Assembly: GCF_012958305.1 (NCBI RefSeq) | Contig: NZ_JABBYO010000009.1 | Span: forward strand, 231,605 to 295,604 | DNA: 64,000 bases | Direction of reading: 5' to 3' | Source of the DNA: Tautonia rosea | GTDB lineage: Bacteria; Planctomycetota; Planctomycetia; Isosphaerales; Isosphaeraceae | Shown: one piece after another, positions 28,092-37,687 of the stretch | Position numbering within the stretch: position 1 is the first letter of the stretch | Layout: every line of letters begins with the position of its first letter | Position numbers and translations under genes: made by a program | Notes under the pieces: generated by a model | The model's database searches: none | The model's input: the letters and a program-made list of their open reading frames with translations, nothing else | What the model was told of the DNA's origin: nothing

Positions 28092-29516
28092 ATGGGACAG
28101 CGCATTGTGATTGATCCGGTGACCCGGATTGAAGGGCATGCCAAGATAACCATTCAGTTAAATGATGACTATACCGTTGCCGATGCTCGCTTCCACGTCA
28201 CCGAGTTTCGCGGCTTCGAGCGATTCTGCGAAGGCCGTCCCCTCTGGGAAATGCCTGGCTTGACCGCCCGGATTTGCGGGATCTGTCCGGTGAGCCATCT
28301 CATCGCTTCGGCCAAGGCAGGCGACGCAATCCTGAGCGTCCGCATCCCTCCTGCCGCGGAAAAACTGCGGCGGCTTATGAATCTTGGTCAGATTGTCCAG
28401 TCGCATGCGCTGAGTTTCTTCCACCTCAGCGGGCCTGACTTGCTGCTTGGCTTTGACAGCGATCCCACCAAGCGCAACGTGTTTGGGCTGGCCCAGGCCG
28501 ATCGAGAGACGGCTCGACACGGTATCCGCTTGCGGCAATTCGGTCAGGAGATCATCGAACTGCTCGGCGGAAAAAAAATCCATCCGGACTGGTGCGTTCC
28601 GGGGGGCGTTCGGGGATTGCTCACGGATTCTGCACGAGACCACCTCAAACATCGACTCCCAGAAGCCTTCGAGACGGCTCGATATGCGCTCGACCTGATC
28701 AAACGCTTGCTCGACCGCTATCCGGACGAGGTAGCCGCGTTTGGAAATTTCCCGACTCTGTACCTCGGCCTGGTCGCTCCCGATGGATCGTGGGAGCACT
28801 ATGATGGTTTACTTCGCATCATGAGTTCCGAGGGTACGATTCTGGCCGAGACCCCAGACGCCAGCGGTTATCGTGACCTCCTCAGCGAAGCTGTTCAGTC
28901 GGATTCGTATCTGAAGTCACCTTATTACCGGCCCCTCGGACTTGCCGAAGGAATGTATCGGGTTGGCCCCCTCGCTCGCCTGAACCTTTGCGATCGCATG
29001 GGCAGTCCCCTCGCTGATGACGAACTGATCGAATACCGCCAGCGGGGAAGCAGAATCGTTTCCTCTTCCTTCTGGTATCATTATGCAAGACTTGTGGAAA
29101 TTCTCGCGTGTCTTGAACGGATCGAAGAACTGATCGACGACCCGGCGCTCGGATCGAATCACCTTCGAGCCCAGGCCGGCGTCAACAGCCAGGAAGGTAT
29201 TGGGGTGAGTGAAGCCCCCCGAGGGACACTGTTTCATCATTACACGGTGGATGAAAATGGCTTGATTCGATCGGTGAATTTGATCATTGCCACCGGGCAG
29301 AATAACCTTGCCATGAACGCCGCCGTGCTTCAGATTGCGCGTCACTGGATCAAGGGTCCGCAGATTCCCGAAGGCGTGTTGAACCGCCTTGAGGCCGGAA
29401 TCCGGGCCTTCGACCCGTGCTTGAGCTGCTCGACCCACGCAATCGGTCAGATGCCGATTCTCGTCCAGTTGATTGCTCCGGATGGATCGGTTCTCGACGA
29501 GGTGAGACGATCGTGA
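28092..29516 (+). CDS. hoxH: Bidirectional NiFe hydrogenase large subunit HoxH
   Basis: A 474-residue catalytic subunit that reversibly oxidises H2. NiFe-site cysteines are Cys62 and Cys65 in [10 protein letters not shown] and Cys443 and Cys446 in [12 protein letters not shown]. The 25 residues after His449 form the C-terminal extension removed by the HoxW peptidase once nickel is inserted. The start [15 protein letters not shown] is characteristic of HoxH. I chose ATG 28092, with GAAGGGG 9 bases upstream; ATG 28074, directly after the hoxY stop, would add six residues. The stop overlaps hoxW by one base (TGATG). The NiFe active-site and proximal-cluster subunits and the diaphorase are all present, but hypABCDEF maturation genes are not in the window. 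Confidence 0.95.
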   Translation: MGQRIVIDPVTRIEGHAKITIQLNDDYTVADARFHVTEFRGFERFCEGRPLWEMPGLTARICGICPVSHLIASAKAGDAILSVRIPPAAEKLRRLMNLGQIVQSHALSFFHLSGPDLLLGFDSDPTKRNVFGLAQADRETARHGIRLRQFGQEIIELLGGKKIHPDWCVPGGVRGLLTDSARDHLKHRLPEAFETARYALDLIKRLLDRYPDEVAAFGNFPTLYLGLVAPDGSWEHYDGLLRIMSSEGTILAETPDASGYRDLLSEAVQSDSYLKSPYYRPLGLAEGMYRVGPLARLNLCDRMGSPLADDELIEYRQRGSRIVSSSFWYHYARLVEILACLERIEELIDDPALGSNHLRAQAGVNSQEGIGVSEAPRGTLFHHYTVDENGLIRSVNLIIATGQNNLAMNAAVLQIARHWIKGPQIPEGVLNRLEAGIRAFDPCLSCSTHAIGQMPILVQLIAPDGSVLDEVRRS

Positions 29517-30100
29517 TGGCAGAACACCTCATCGACCCCACCCGTGGTGGGAAGGTTCTCATTCTCGGTTTTGGAAACGTCCTTCGAGGAGATGACGGCA
29601 TTGGCCCTCGTGTTGCGGAAACGGTGGCCGGCTGGGACCTGTGCGGGGTGGTCGCCCTTGCGGCTCACCAGTTGGTCCCTGAGTTTGCCGAGCCGATCCA
29701 CAAAGCTCGCGTGGTGATCTTTGTCGATGCGGTTCGTTCCAGCAACAGTGAGTCCGAATCCGTGAGCACGATCCCACTTCATCCTCGCGCGACCGCCTCT
29801 CCGCTCGGTCACGTGAGCGACCCCGAGCAGCTGCTCGCACTGGCTCGAGATGTTTTCTGCCGCTGTCCACCAGCCTACCTGATCCGAGTTCCCGCCTCCG
29901 ACGTAAACTTGGGCGATTCCCTCTCTCCCCTTGCCGAAGCTGGAATTCATAAAGCTTTCGATCACATCAGCACACTTCTTTGCGAATATGGCGTCTCCGA
30001 CTTGCCTGAATCGCCTCAGAACATTTCTCAATCCGAGATGGCCTTGCCCCCGTCGAACTCCTCGACCGAGGAGACCCGCGAGCGAGCGATCATTCGATGA
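29516..30100 (+). CDS. hoxW: Hydrogenase maturation endopeptidase HoxW
   Basis: A 194-residue member of the HyaD/HycI peptidase family that trims the HoxH C-terminus. The Ni-sensing acidic residues and fold markers are present: LILGFGNVLRGDDGIGPRVAE near the N-terminus, VVIFVDAVRS, and the His in SPLGHVSDPEQLL. Family members are usually 150-170 residues; here about 40 extra Ser/Glu/Pro-rich residues follow the fold. The gene starts inside the hoxH stop and its own stop overlaps the next gene by four bases, so both neighbours are translationally coupled. Confidence 0.9.
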   Translation: MAEHLIDPTRGGKVLILGFGNVLRGDDGIGPRVAETVAGWDLCGVVALAAHQLVPEFAEPIHKARVVIFVDAVRSSNSESESVSTIPLHPRATASPLGHVSDPEQLLALARDVFCRCPPAYLIRVPASDVNLGDSLSPLAEAGIHKAFDHISTLLCEYGVSDLPESPQNISQSEMALPPSNSSTEETRERAIIR

Positions 30101-31128
30101 TCTTTTCCCAAGCCGAACAAGCCAACCGTTCTTCGGAACCAGACGAGTCCTTTCGCTCATTGATCCAATCGCTCTCGGAGCCTCAATCCGGCCCCCACGC
30201 CGACAATCTGATCACGAATGAAGACTCCTTTACGCGCATCGTTGGTGTTCTGGAGCAACGGGCACGTCCAGACGGTGTTTACCTCGGCGTTGGCCCCGAT
30301 CAGAACTTCTCGTATCTTGCCCGATGCGCCCCATCGCATGCTTTCGTGCTTGATTACCGAAGACGAAACCTGATTCTGCATCTGCTTCACAAAGCTTTGT
30401 TTATGCTTTCGGAATCCCGGGTTGCCTACCTGACCCGGCTGACCGCCCGGCAACCCGCAGACTTGCCCGACGATCCGACTGCTACCCAGCTCGTCGAGGC
30501 ATTTACGGCGGCCCCGTTCGACGACAGGTTGCTGGAACGGACCCGCGTCGAGGTCTTCGGCCTGATCCGAGCATTTGGGATCTTGAATAAGTCCGATTGG
30601 GACGACCTCTCACGTATTCAGTCGCGGCTCGCCGGGCCGGGGATGAATGCCAGGTTTCTGGCAATGCCCATCTATCCCACCTTTGGCAAGCTCATCCAAA
30701 CGACCGACCGGAAGGGCCGTCCTGCGCATCTGCTCGCACAGGAATCCTCGTACCGCGTCGTCCGAGACGCCCAGCGAAACGATCGGGTCGTTCCCCTGGT
30801 GGCCGATCTGGCCGGCTCTGGTGCCCTGCCCCGCCTGGCCGACTGGCTCGATCGTCGAGGACTGAAGGTTTCGGTGGTTTACGTTTCCGATGTCGAGTTT
30901 TTCCTGCTTCGCGCCGGGAAACTGGACGCCTATGTGGCCAATCTCGACCGCCTGCCAAAGCATGAAGGTTCGCTAATTATTCGGACCAGCACCCGCGAGA
31001 TCGATCATCCCGATCGTGTCTTGAGGGACAGTGCAACCACCATCCTCCGGTCGCTTCCCGCCTTCCTCGACGCCGCAAAGAGCGGGCACATCACCCATCC
31101 CGACGACCTGTTCACCGCCGATGCGTGA
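30097..31128 (+). CDS. Unrecognised protein coupled to hoxW (LIC_10091-like, Rossmann/methyltransferase-like fold suspected)
   Basis: A 343-residue soluble protein. I do not recognise a characterised function; the pattern GVYLGVGPDQNFSYLARCAPSHAFVLDYRRRNLILHLLH near residues 70-105 looks like a nucleotide- or SAM-binding Rossmann segment, and LKVSVVYVSDVEFFLLRAGKLDAYVANL resembles the later strands of such a fold, as in LIC_10091-type hypothetical proteins. ATGA overlap with hoxW places it as the last gene of the nifJ-hox operon. No signal peptide, membrane helix or Cys-rich cluster site is seen. Its 3' end overlaps the oppositely oriented HAD gene by 17 bases. A role in hydrogenase assembly or regulation is only inferred from position. 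Confidence 0.8.
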   Translation: MIFSQAEQANRSSEPDESFRSLIQSLSEPQSGPHADNLITNEDSFTRIVGVLEQRARPDGVYLGVGPDQNFSYLARCAPSHAFVLDYRRRNLILHLLHKALFMLSESRVAYLTRLTARQPADLPDDPTATQLVEAFTAAPFDDRLLERTRVEVFGLIRAFGILNKSDWDDLSRIQSRLAGPGMNARFLAMPIYPTFGKLIQTTDRKGRPAHLLAQESSYRVVRDAQRNDRVVPLVADLAGSGALPRLADWLDRRGLKVSVVYVSDVEFFLLRAGKLDAYVANLDRLPKHEGSLIIRTSTREIDHPDRVLRDSATTILRSLPAFLDAAKSGHITHPDDLFTADA

Positions 31129-31744
31129 GGTCGAGCGACGCGTCGACTCGCAGGATCTGTCGGGCCGCCTCGGTCAGATCGGAGGCGATGAGATCGGGCG
31201 CAGAAGACGACAGGTCACGCCCATTCCCAGTGATCAGGACTGTCCGGCATCCGGCGCGTCGGCCGGCCTCGACATCGTCGGGAATGTCGCCGACCATCCA
31301 CGATCGAGACAGATCAATGTCCATTGATCGAGCAGCATCGCGCAACATTCCCGGCGCCGGTTTTCGGCAGTCACATGCGATCGCATACGCCGCAACGCGT
31401 CCGTCGGGGTGATGAGGGCAGTAACGGAATCCGTCGAGCCTCACCCCCTGCTCCGTCAGCAGCGTCCTTAATCGCTCCTCAACCGGGCCGATCGCGGACT
31501 CGGGAAAAAAACCTCGGGCCACTCCTGACTGGTTGGACACGACCACCAGCAGATAGCCCGACCTGGCAAGCAACCGGAGTCCCTCGGCCGCTCCCTCGCA
31601 AAGCCGGATCAATGACGGATCAACGTTATACGGAACGTTTTCAATGACAGTGCCGTCCTTGTCAAGGAAAACGGCTCGTCGTTTGCTCATGCGGTATCGG
31701 CTTCCAACGTGATCGGATCCAAGGATATGGGCGTCCTTGCTCAT
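31112..31744 (-). CDS. HAD-family heptose bisphosphatase-like phosphatase (GmhB/HisB-N type)
   Basis: A 210-residue HAD phosphatase. The nucleophile motif is FLDKDGTVIE, the second motif VVSNQSG, and the metal motif MVGDIPDDVEAG. A zinc-loop typical of GmhB and HisB is visible as CPHHPDG followed by CDC. Known relatives remove the 7-phosphate of heptose 1,7-bisphosphate or act on histidinol phosphate. ATG 31744 overlaps the stop of the aldolase gene (ATGA), favouring coupled translation; ATG 31690 would start directly at the conserved MSKRRAVFLDKDGT and give 192 residues. Last of a three-gene minus-strand set. Confidence 0.85.
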   Translation of the reverse strand: MSKDAHILGSDHVGSRYRMSKRRAVFLDKDGTVIENVPYNVDPSLIRLCEGAAEGLRLLARSGYLLVVVSNQSGVARGFFPESAIGPVEERLRTLLTEQGVRLDGFRYCPHHPDGRVAAYAIACDCRKPAPGMLRDAARSMDIDLSRSWMVGDIPDDVEAGRRAGCRTVLITGNGRDLSSSAPDLIASDLTEAARQILRVDASLDLTHRR

Positions 31745-32820
31745 CCACTGAGCCAGTCGTCTCGGTGTTCGGCGACGAAGGCGTCGTCATTCAGGTCGGG
31801 ATAGCTACGCGTCACTCGATCGATTTCCTCACGCTGTCCGGGGCTGAGCCCTTCGTCAGGGTCGAGACACCAGATCCCTTCCAGCAACCCCTGGCGGCGG
31901 AGAATCTCGTGCAACCCGGCAATGCACCCGGCAAAGCCGTTGGCGGCATCGAAGAAGGCGGCATTGGCGTCGGTCACGTGAGCCGACTGGCGAAGCAATG
32001 CGATTGTGAGGTCGGTCGACGGCCGATCGCCCGAGGTCGCGGCATGACAGGCTTCGAGCAGCTCCACGGCCTTCTTCGTCCAGACGGCCCAGTGACCGAG
32101 CAAGCCTCCCACGAACCGGCGCTCAACCCATTCGGAGCCGACCGGGAAGCGATAGGGCGAGATCAGATCGTGCACAATCGCATCGTCGTTCCCTGTGTAA
32201 AGCGCAAGATCGTCTCGACCCGACTCGACCACGGCCCGGACCACGTCAAGCGTCCGGTAGCGGTCAAACGGTGCGACCTTGATCGCCACCACGTTCTCGA
32301 TCTCGGCAAACGACCGCCAGAAGTGAAATGAATGGTCCGGCCCTCCCACCGCTCGCTGGAGGTAAAACCCGACCAGTGGCAGCACCTCGGCCACGGCTCG
32401 GCAGTGGGCCAGTTTCGCCTGGTCATCGTCTCCGGCCACGGCCGAAAGGCTGAGCAAACCGGCATGATAGCCCAGGTCGCGGAGGATTGTCGCCTCGGTC
32501 ACGGCCTGATTGGTTGGCCCGCACACGCCACCGACGCGGATCAAGGGCTGCCGACTCCGAGCATCGGCGCGATCCATTTCTTCCGCCGCCAGGGCCAGCA
32601 CAGGTTGGAACAGGCCGTACTTCGATTCCCGAATGGCAAACTGGGTGGTATGAACACCAACCGCCAGGCCGCCGGAACCCGCCGCGGCATAATAGCGGCA
32701 CAGCGCCCGTTGCCGACGCTCATCGAGTCGACGACCCGCCGTCAGGGCGAGCGGCATGGCCGGGATCACCGCCCCCGATCGTAAGCGATCGCGAACCTCA
32801 GGAGGAAGCGAGGGGGGCAT
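31741..32820 (-). CDS. Dihydrodipicolinate synthase-family aldolase
   Basis: A 359-residue TIM-barrel lyase of the DapA/NanA superfamily. The Schiff-base lysine is likely in ENVVAIKVAPFDR, and the surrounding order (GSGGLAVGVHTTQF, PLIRVGGVCGP, VLPLVGFYLQ) fits the family. It is about 60 residues longer than DapA (about 300), and the typical DapA substrate motif GTTGE is replaced by GVHTTQF, so it more likely acts on a sugar acid than on lysine synthesis. ATG 32820 has GGAG 8 bases upstream; GTG 32826 is the alternative. It is coupled to the HAD phosphatase and lies after the epimerase gene. Confidence 0.82.
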   Translation of the reverse strand: MPPSLPPEVRDRLRSGAVIPAMPLALTAGRRLDERRQRALCRYYAAAGSGGLAVGVHTTQFAIRESKYGLFQPVLALAAEEMDRADARSRQPLIRVGGVCGPTNQAVTEATILRDLGYHAGLLSLSAVAGDDDQAKLAHCRAVAEVLPLVGFYLQRAVGGPDHSFHFWRSFAEIENVVAIKVAPFDRYRTLDVVRAVVESGRDDLALYTGNDDAIVHDLISPYRFPVGSEWVERRFVGGLLGHWAVWTKKAVELLEACHAATSGDRPSTDLTIALLRQSAHVTDANAAFFDAANGFAGCIAGLHEILRRQGLLEGIWCLDPDEGLSPGQREEIDRVTRSYPDLNDDAFVAEHRDDWLSG

Positions 32821-32911
32821 GTTCACGCTCCGAACGTCGAGATTCGATTAAACGCATCCATAAAAAACATCCATGTTATCCGCGTGGTTCTTCAATGAGT
32901 GAGGTTTCCGA

Positions 32912-33961
32912 TCAGAACCGACCGTCTCGAACCTCGAAGCGTGTCGGCTTGTCGAGTAACGGATTCCCGCGGAGCAGCCAGTCGGCAATGAGCGAGATCA
33001 AGTGATCGGTGGAAATGCGAGGCGGGCCGAACAACGAGGCGGACAACTGGGCATTGCTCAACAAGGCATCCGGCGCCTCGGTGCCGGTGATTGTTGCCGA
33101 GCGACCGAACCGCGCGGCAAACTGCTCGGCCACGTCGCGCACGCGAAGCGTTTCCAGCCCCGTCACGTTCAACAGGAAAGGGGGAGTGGACACTCGTCCA
33201 AACGCCGCAAGCGTCATGGCGTTGGCGTCGCCTTGCCAGATCGTGTTGAAGTGTCCCATCGACACATCAATTGGCTCTCCGGCGAGCACCTTACGTCCGA
33301 TATCGACCAGGACGCCGTAGCGCGGTTCGACCGCGTAGTTCAGGCGGATCAGGGCCATCGGAATGGTGTTCGTCCGGCTGAAATACTCCATGACCCGCTC
33401 TCGGCCGACGCAACTCATTCCGTAGTCCCCCACCGGGCGGAGCGGGTCCGATTCGAGCGATCCGCCGCTCTCGACCGGCACGAGCGGGTAGACGTTGCCG
33501 GTTGAGAAAGCCACGATCCGACTATCCCGGAAGTTTCGGGAGACCAGGCCTGGCAAGAAACAGTTGACCGCCCAGGCCGTCGCCTGATCACCGCTCGCGC
33601 CGAATTTGAATGCAGGCATGTGAACCACATTCGGCACGTCGGGCAGGCGTTCGAGCTGGTCGGGATCGAGCAGGTCGCAGCGAATGGTCTCGATTCCTCG
33701 GTCCTTCAGCCAGGCCTCGCGCGAGGGGTCGGAGAAGCGAGCCACACCGATGACCCGACGGTTGACCCCCGCCTCGTCCGAGGCCCGCCGGGCCATCCAG
33801 GTCAGGGTCGGCCCCATTTTCCCCGAGGCACCGAGGACGATCAGGTCTCCCTCCAGCCGCCCCAATGCCTCAACCACCGCCGGGGTCGGCTCCGAAAGCA
33901 GCTCATCAAGGTGATCGACGTCCCGAACCGCGTCGAGTTGGTTGAGGTTGGAGTGAGCCAC
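32912..33961 (-). CDS. NAD-dependent epimerase/dehydratase-family protein
   Basis: A 349-residue extended short-chain dehydrogenase. The nucleotide-binding turn is LIVLGASGKMGPTL (about residues 42-55), a variant GxxGxxG, and the later VAFSTGNVYP and DYGMSCVGRERVMEYF supply the Ser-Tyr-x3-Lys-type region, though the lysine position looks altered (YGMSC), so catalysis should be checked. Substrate unknown, probably an NDP-sugar or sugar lactone. GTG 33961 is proposed because the frame upstream to 34126 begins only with TTG and lacks family sequence. An 85-base gap separates it from the aldolase gene. Confidence 0.78.
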   Translation of the reverse strand: MAHSNLNQLDAVRDVDHLDELLSEPTPAVVEALGRLEGDLIVLGASGKMGPTLTWMARRASDEAGVNRRVIGVARFSDPSREAWLKDRGIETIRCDLLDPDQLERLPDVPNVVHMPAFKFGASGDQATAWAVNCFLPGLVSRNFRDSRIVAFSTGNVYPLVPVESGGSLESDPLRPVGDYGMSCVGRERVMEYFSRTNTIPMALIRLNYAVEPRYGVLVDIGRKVLAGEPIDVSMGHFNTIWQGDANAMTLAAFGRVSTPPFLLNVTGLETLRVRDVAEQFAARFGRSATITGTEAPDALLSNAQLSASLFGPPRISTDHLISLIADWLLRGNPLLDKPTRFEVRDGRF

Positions 33962-34287
33962 GATGGACCGTCCCGCGTCTTGATGGTGATGGAGAGGGGG
34001 CCAAGGGTTTCTCGATGGGGCTATTTTCCCGAAACCTGATCCTAGGCTGATTTCCTCGCCCCGATCCGTCAAGAGACGGGTGCCGGGCCTCGCGGCGAAG
34101 ATCCGCAAAGTCCTCGGAATCTGCAACTTCAGTGTCGATCCACTCCGGTCTTATCGATCACAATGACGTGGAGTCCGATGAACGTCATTCCGCCAAAACC
34201 TCTCGGCCGATCCGGCCGATTGGGGATCACGGGGAGATCTCGATCATCGCGATCGGTCAGAGTCCCCGGAGCCCCTCGGAGTCGGCG
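33962..34287. other. Divergent intergenic region between epimerase and thyA
   Basis: About 325 bases that must hold the promoters for both directions. I see no credible gene, strong inverted repeat or clear promoter hexamers; open frames into it are N-terminal extensions starting with TTG or ATG without family sequence. Confidence 0.4.
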
Positions 34288-35124
34288 ATGGAAGAGGCCT
34301 ACCTGGAATTGCTCCGCGACGTTCGGCGCAACGGCGTTCGGAAACCGACCCGGGCGGTCTTGCCCTCAACCGGCCAGAAGATCGACGCGCTGAGCGTCTT
34401 CGGCCGGCAGTCGCGGTACGACCTCCGCGAGGGCTTCCCCGCCGTCACCACCAAGCGGCTGGCCTTCGGGCCGGTCGTGCACGAGCTGATCTGGTTCCTC
34501 AAAGGGTCCTCGAACATCGCATATCTCAAGGAGCATGGCGTCACCATCTGGGACGAGTGGGCTGATGCCGACGGCGAGCTTGGGCCGGTCTACGGCCGCC
34601 AGTGGCGCTCGTGGCAGGCCCCCGACGGCCGCACGATCGACCAGATCGCCGGACTCGTGCAGGGGATCGAGCGCCTCAAAGTCGACCCCACCGATTCCAT
34701 CGGCCGCCGCCTGATCGTCTCCGCCTGGAACCCGAGCGACATCGACGACATGGCTCTGCCCCCTTGCCACACCCTCTTTCAGTTCTGGCTGACCGAGGGG
34801 CGGCTCTCCTGCCAGCTCTACCAGCGATCGGCCGACCTGTTCCTCGGCGTCCCGTTCAACATCGCCAGCTATGCCCTGCTCACCGTCCTGGTCGCCCATG
34901 TCACGCACGTCGAGCCAGGCGAATTTGTCCACACGATCGGCGATGCTCACATTTACACGAACCATCTCGATCAGGTGGACGAGCAACTCTCTCGGCCCCC
35001 CTTCCCGCCCCCTCAGCTCGCCATTGACCCGTCGGTGACGAGCCTCGACGACCTCCGGCGCGATCAGATCACACTGGTCGACTACCGCCACCATCCGACG
35101 CTTCGGGGAGAGGTGGCCGTATGA
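34288..35124 (+). CDS. thyA: Thymidylate synthase
   Basis: A 278-residue ThyA that methylates dUMP to dTMP using methylene-tetrahydrofolate. The nucleophile Cys160 lies in [11 protein letters not shown]; dUMP- and folate-binding regions are seen in [44 protein letters not shown] and [12 protein letters not shown]. Length and motifs are fully standard. ATG 34288 has GGAG 7 bases upstream; the frame stays open to 34132 but without family sequence. It overlaps folA by four bases, a common and functionally sensible pair because ThyA produces dihydrofolate. Confidence 0.96.
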   Translation: MEEAYLELLRDVRRNGVRKPTRAVLPSTGQKIDALSVFGRQSRYDLREGFPAVTTKRLAFGPVVHELIWFLKGSSNIAYLKEHGVTIWDEWADADGELGPVYGRQWRSWQAPDGRTIDQIAGLVQGIERLKVDPTDSIGRRLIVSAWNPSDIDDMALPPCHTLFQFWLTEGRLSCQLYQRSADLFLGVPFNIASYALLTVLVAHVTHVEPGEFVHTIGDAHIYTNHLDQVDEQLSRPPFPPPQLAIDPSVTSLDDLRRDQITLVDYRHHPTLRGEVAV

Positions 35125-35633
35125 GATGCGCTCTCGTCGTCGCCACCAGCCCCGAGGGGATCATCGGCCGTGATGGCTCGATTCCCTGGCACCTGCCGAT
35201 GGACCTGAAGCGGTTTCGGGCGATCACCTGGGGCCATCCGATCCTCATGGGTCGGCGCACTCATGAATCAATCGGCCAGCCGCTGCCGGGTCGACTGAAC
35301 ATCATCATTTCCCGAACCCTCGGGCCGCTCGCCAACGGTTGCGTCGTGGCCCGATCTCCGGGCGAAGCGTTGGCCATCGCTCGGGCATCGGGAGCCGACG
35401 AGGTCATGATCGTTGGGGGTGAACAGCTTTACCGAGCGTTTCTCCCCGATTGCGACGTCCTGCATCTGACCATTGTCGAAGGGGCCTTCGACGGCGATGC
35501 CCGGTTCCCGATCGAGGCCATCCACCCCGACGATTGGATCGTCGAACACCGCGAATCCTGGCCGAGCGACGAGCGGCACGCGTTTCCTCATCGCTACGAA
35601 CGGCTCCGGCGCGTCCGGGCATCAGGCGAGTGA
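35121..35633 (+). CDS. folA: Dihydrofolate reductase
   Basis: A 170-residue DHFR that regenerates tetrahydrofolate from the dihydrofolate made by ThyA. Conserved features are [23 protein letters not shown] (active-site loop with Trp, and the Asp in PMDLKRF), the NADPH-binding [15 protein letters not shown] and [13 protein letters not shown]. It begins at ATG within the thyA stop (ATGA). Confidence 0.95.
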   Translation: MRCALVVATSPEGIIGRDGSIPWHLPMDLKRFRAITWGHPILMGRRTHESIGQPLPGRLNIIISRTLGPLANGCVVARSPGEALAIARASGADEVMIVGGEQLYRAFLPDCDVLHLTIVEGAFDGDARFPIEAIHPDDWIVEHRESWPSDERHAFPHRYERLRRVRASGE

Positions 35634-35665
35634 TCGCGCCGGAACGTCCTCGCGGTTGCTTCGGA

Positions 35666-37297
35666 TCACGACTGATCGAGCCGGGCTCGGGTCGCAGAAG
35701 GTCGAGGGTCGAACCCGAGTCGAAGTGCCTGCTGAGCGGCGGCAAGGCTTCGCGAGGTCAGGGCCGTCGTGAACGGGTGGGCGGGCACCACATGTTGCGG
35801 GTCGGAAAGCTGATCGGCCAGGGTCAGGGCTGATCGGGCCAGCTCGGTCGCCCCGGCAGATCGCCAGAACCACGCCATCCAGAAGAGCATCCTCCGGTAC
35901 AGTTCGAGCTGTTCTCGGAGGCGATGCTCGAACAGAAAGCGATAGGCTCCGGCGTCTCGATCGGGGTCGGGCGGGGCTCCATCCCAGCGGAGCAACAGTT
36001 CCTCGGCCAGCTCGAAGGTCAACGCAGAGGTGTCGATCCAGCCCGGGCAGGCATTGAAGACCTCGGCCACGCGGTCGGGCATTTCTTCAAACGGTGGCGG
36101 CGGCACGTCGACGATCGGGTCGTCCTCGGCGATCGGCAGTCCGGCGAAGGGCCTCGGACGCACCTCGGGCCCAATCGTCCGCTCCAGCCAGTAGCGCAGC
36201 GCCGGGGTCGTCTCGGGACCGCACAGCAGCAAGGCCCCGGCGAGCAAGCCAAGCGCCAGCTCGTGATGCCCCTCCACCACGTCGCAATCGGGCCGGGCAC
36301 GCAGATCGGCCAGCAGCGACTCGGCCGGTTCCGGGTCGGCGATCGTCGCGATCCGGCCCACAACCTCACGAACCCCGCCGATCACGTCGCAGGCGAAGGC
36401 AACCCCCACCCGACGGTCCCGATCCGGCTCCTCGGCCACCAAAGCAATCTGGCCTCGACCCCGGCCGTCGAGCCCCGAAACCAGGCTGGCCACGATCGTC
36501 GGCCTCGACCGCAGCGCAGGCAGGCCGCGTCCCGAGCTTCCCCGACCGCCGAGCCATCGCCTGGCTCTCGCGGCGACCTCCGGATCGGGATGGTGCGCGG
36601 CCAGATCGACCCAGATATGCTGATGCGGAACGTCCTCTCCGTCCGATTCCTCGGCCAGACGGCCGGAGGCTTCAAGCGCCTCGATCGCCGATCGCCGAAG
36701 GCTCGGATCATGGGCGTAGGAGAGCAATCGCAAAACCTCGGCCGTGCCCGGACCAATCGCGCCTCCGTGGCCCAGCTCGGTCACGATCTCGGCCCGAACC
36801 TCCGGCTCGATCTCAGCCAGCCCCTGCAACGCGAACCAGACGTCCTCGGGCTCCTCCTCGATCTGGTCAATCAGTCCTTCCAGGCTCGCATCGTCGTGGT
36901 CGAGGGCCTCGATCAGTTCTTCGCGCAGGGTAAAGAGCTCGGGCCTGGCCTCGATCCGGCCGGTCCCTTCCAGGACCTCGATCGCTTGGTACAGGTGATC
37001 GACCGCCAGGTCCGGCTGATCGAGCAAGGCATCGGCCAGTGCATCGTACAGGTCGGGGTCGCCCAGCGCTTCAACAAGCCGAAGGGCCGCCGCACCCCGG
37101 GGGCTGGCCAGATTGGCAATTCCGAATCGCACCGCCCGGTCGAGTTGCTCGTCCGACACCGCGTCGAGCGCCGGGTGATCGAGCAGATCCTCGATGCTGA
37201 CTTCATTGGCCAGGCCGGCCAGGAGATCGAGCAACCGATCGGCGTCTGACGATGATCCAGGGCCGACGGATTCGGGGCCGATCGGAGACGGGGGCAT
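35666..37297 (-). CDS. Large HEAT-like helical repeat protein of unknown function
   Basis: A 543-residue acidic protein with no signal peptide. The N-terminal two thirds contain successive amphipathic Leu/Ala/Asp/Glu-rich helices (for example LRLVEALGDPDLYDALADALL and VRAEIVTELG...VLRLLSYAHDPSLRRSAIEALEASG), which look like degenerate HEAT repeats, a protein-interaction scaffold. The later part (CDVVEGHHELALGLLAGALLL and FWMAWFWRSAG) is not recognised. ATG 37297 has AGGAG 9 bases upstream; ATG 37312 is the alternative. It faces folA convergently with 32 bases between stops. Confidence 0.7.
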   Translation of the reverse strand: MPPSPIGPESVGPGSSSDADRLLDLLAGLANEVSIEDLLDHPALDAVSDEQLDRAVRFGIANLASPRGAAALRLVEALGDPDLYDALADALLDQPDLAVDHLYQAIEVLEGTGRIEARPELFTLREELIEALDHDDASLEGLIDQIEEEPEDVWFALQGLAEIEPEVRAEIVTELGHGGAIGPGTAEVLRLLSYAHDPSLRRSAIEALEASGRLAEESDGEDVPHQHIWVDLAAHHPDPEVAARARRWLGGRGSSGRGLPALRSRPTIVASLVSGLDGRGRGQIALVAEEPDRDRRVGVAFACDVIGGVREVVGRIATIADPEPAESLLADLRARPDCDVVEGHHELALGLLAGALLLCGPETTPALRYWLERTIGPEVRPRPFAGLPIAEDDPIVDVPPPPFEEMPDRVAEVFNACPGWIDTSALTFELAEELLLRWDGAPPDPDRDAGAYRFLFEHRLREQLELYRRMLFWMAWFWRSAGATELARSALTLADQLSDPQHVVPAHPFTTALTSRSLAAAQQALRLGFDPRPSATRARLDQS

Positions 37298-37687
37298 CTG
37301 GTGGCTCCTCATCCGTCAACGAACGCGAACGCACGAACGACATCGCGCACCCGCTCATGACTTGGCAGCTATTTTACGGATCGAGACCGCATCTTTCCAT
37401 CGCAGCCGATCTCCCCTCGCTCGTCCTCCGAGATCAACACGGAACACCCAGACACTTGTGCCGACACGTCAACCCGACTGCAATGGAATCAGCCGAGCTG
37501 CGGCGGCCGCATCATGCCTCGCCACACGAGCCCGGCATCAATCCCATCATCGTGCGATTTTCCCCGATCTCTTCCCGATTTCCGATGCGAGCATCGTCTC
37601 TGACTCGGAGTCCGTCCCGACCTCTCGCAATGCGCTGTCGTCCGGAATGTTTGGTCCCTGGACCCTCTGCAAGGATGGAGGATCGCC
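37298..37687. other. Divergent intergenic region before the VWA gene
   Basis: About 390 bases with no gene I can support; a 222-codon open frame running through it is a shadow continuing into the VWA gene. GGAGG at 37677-37681 is the ribosome site of the VWA gene. No clear promoter or palindrome noticed. Confidence 0.4.
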
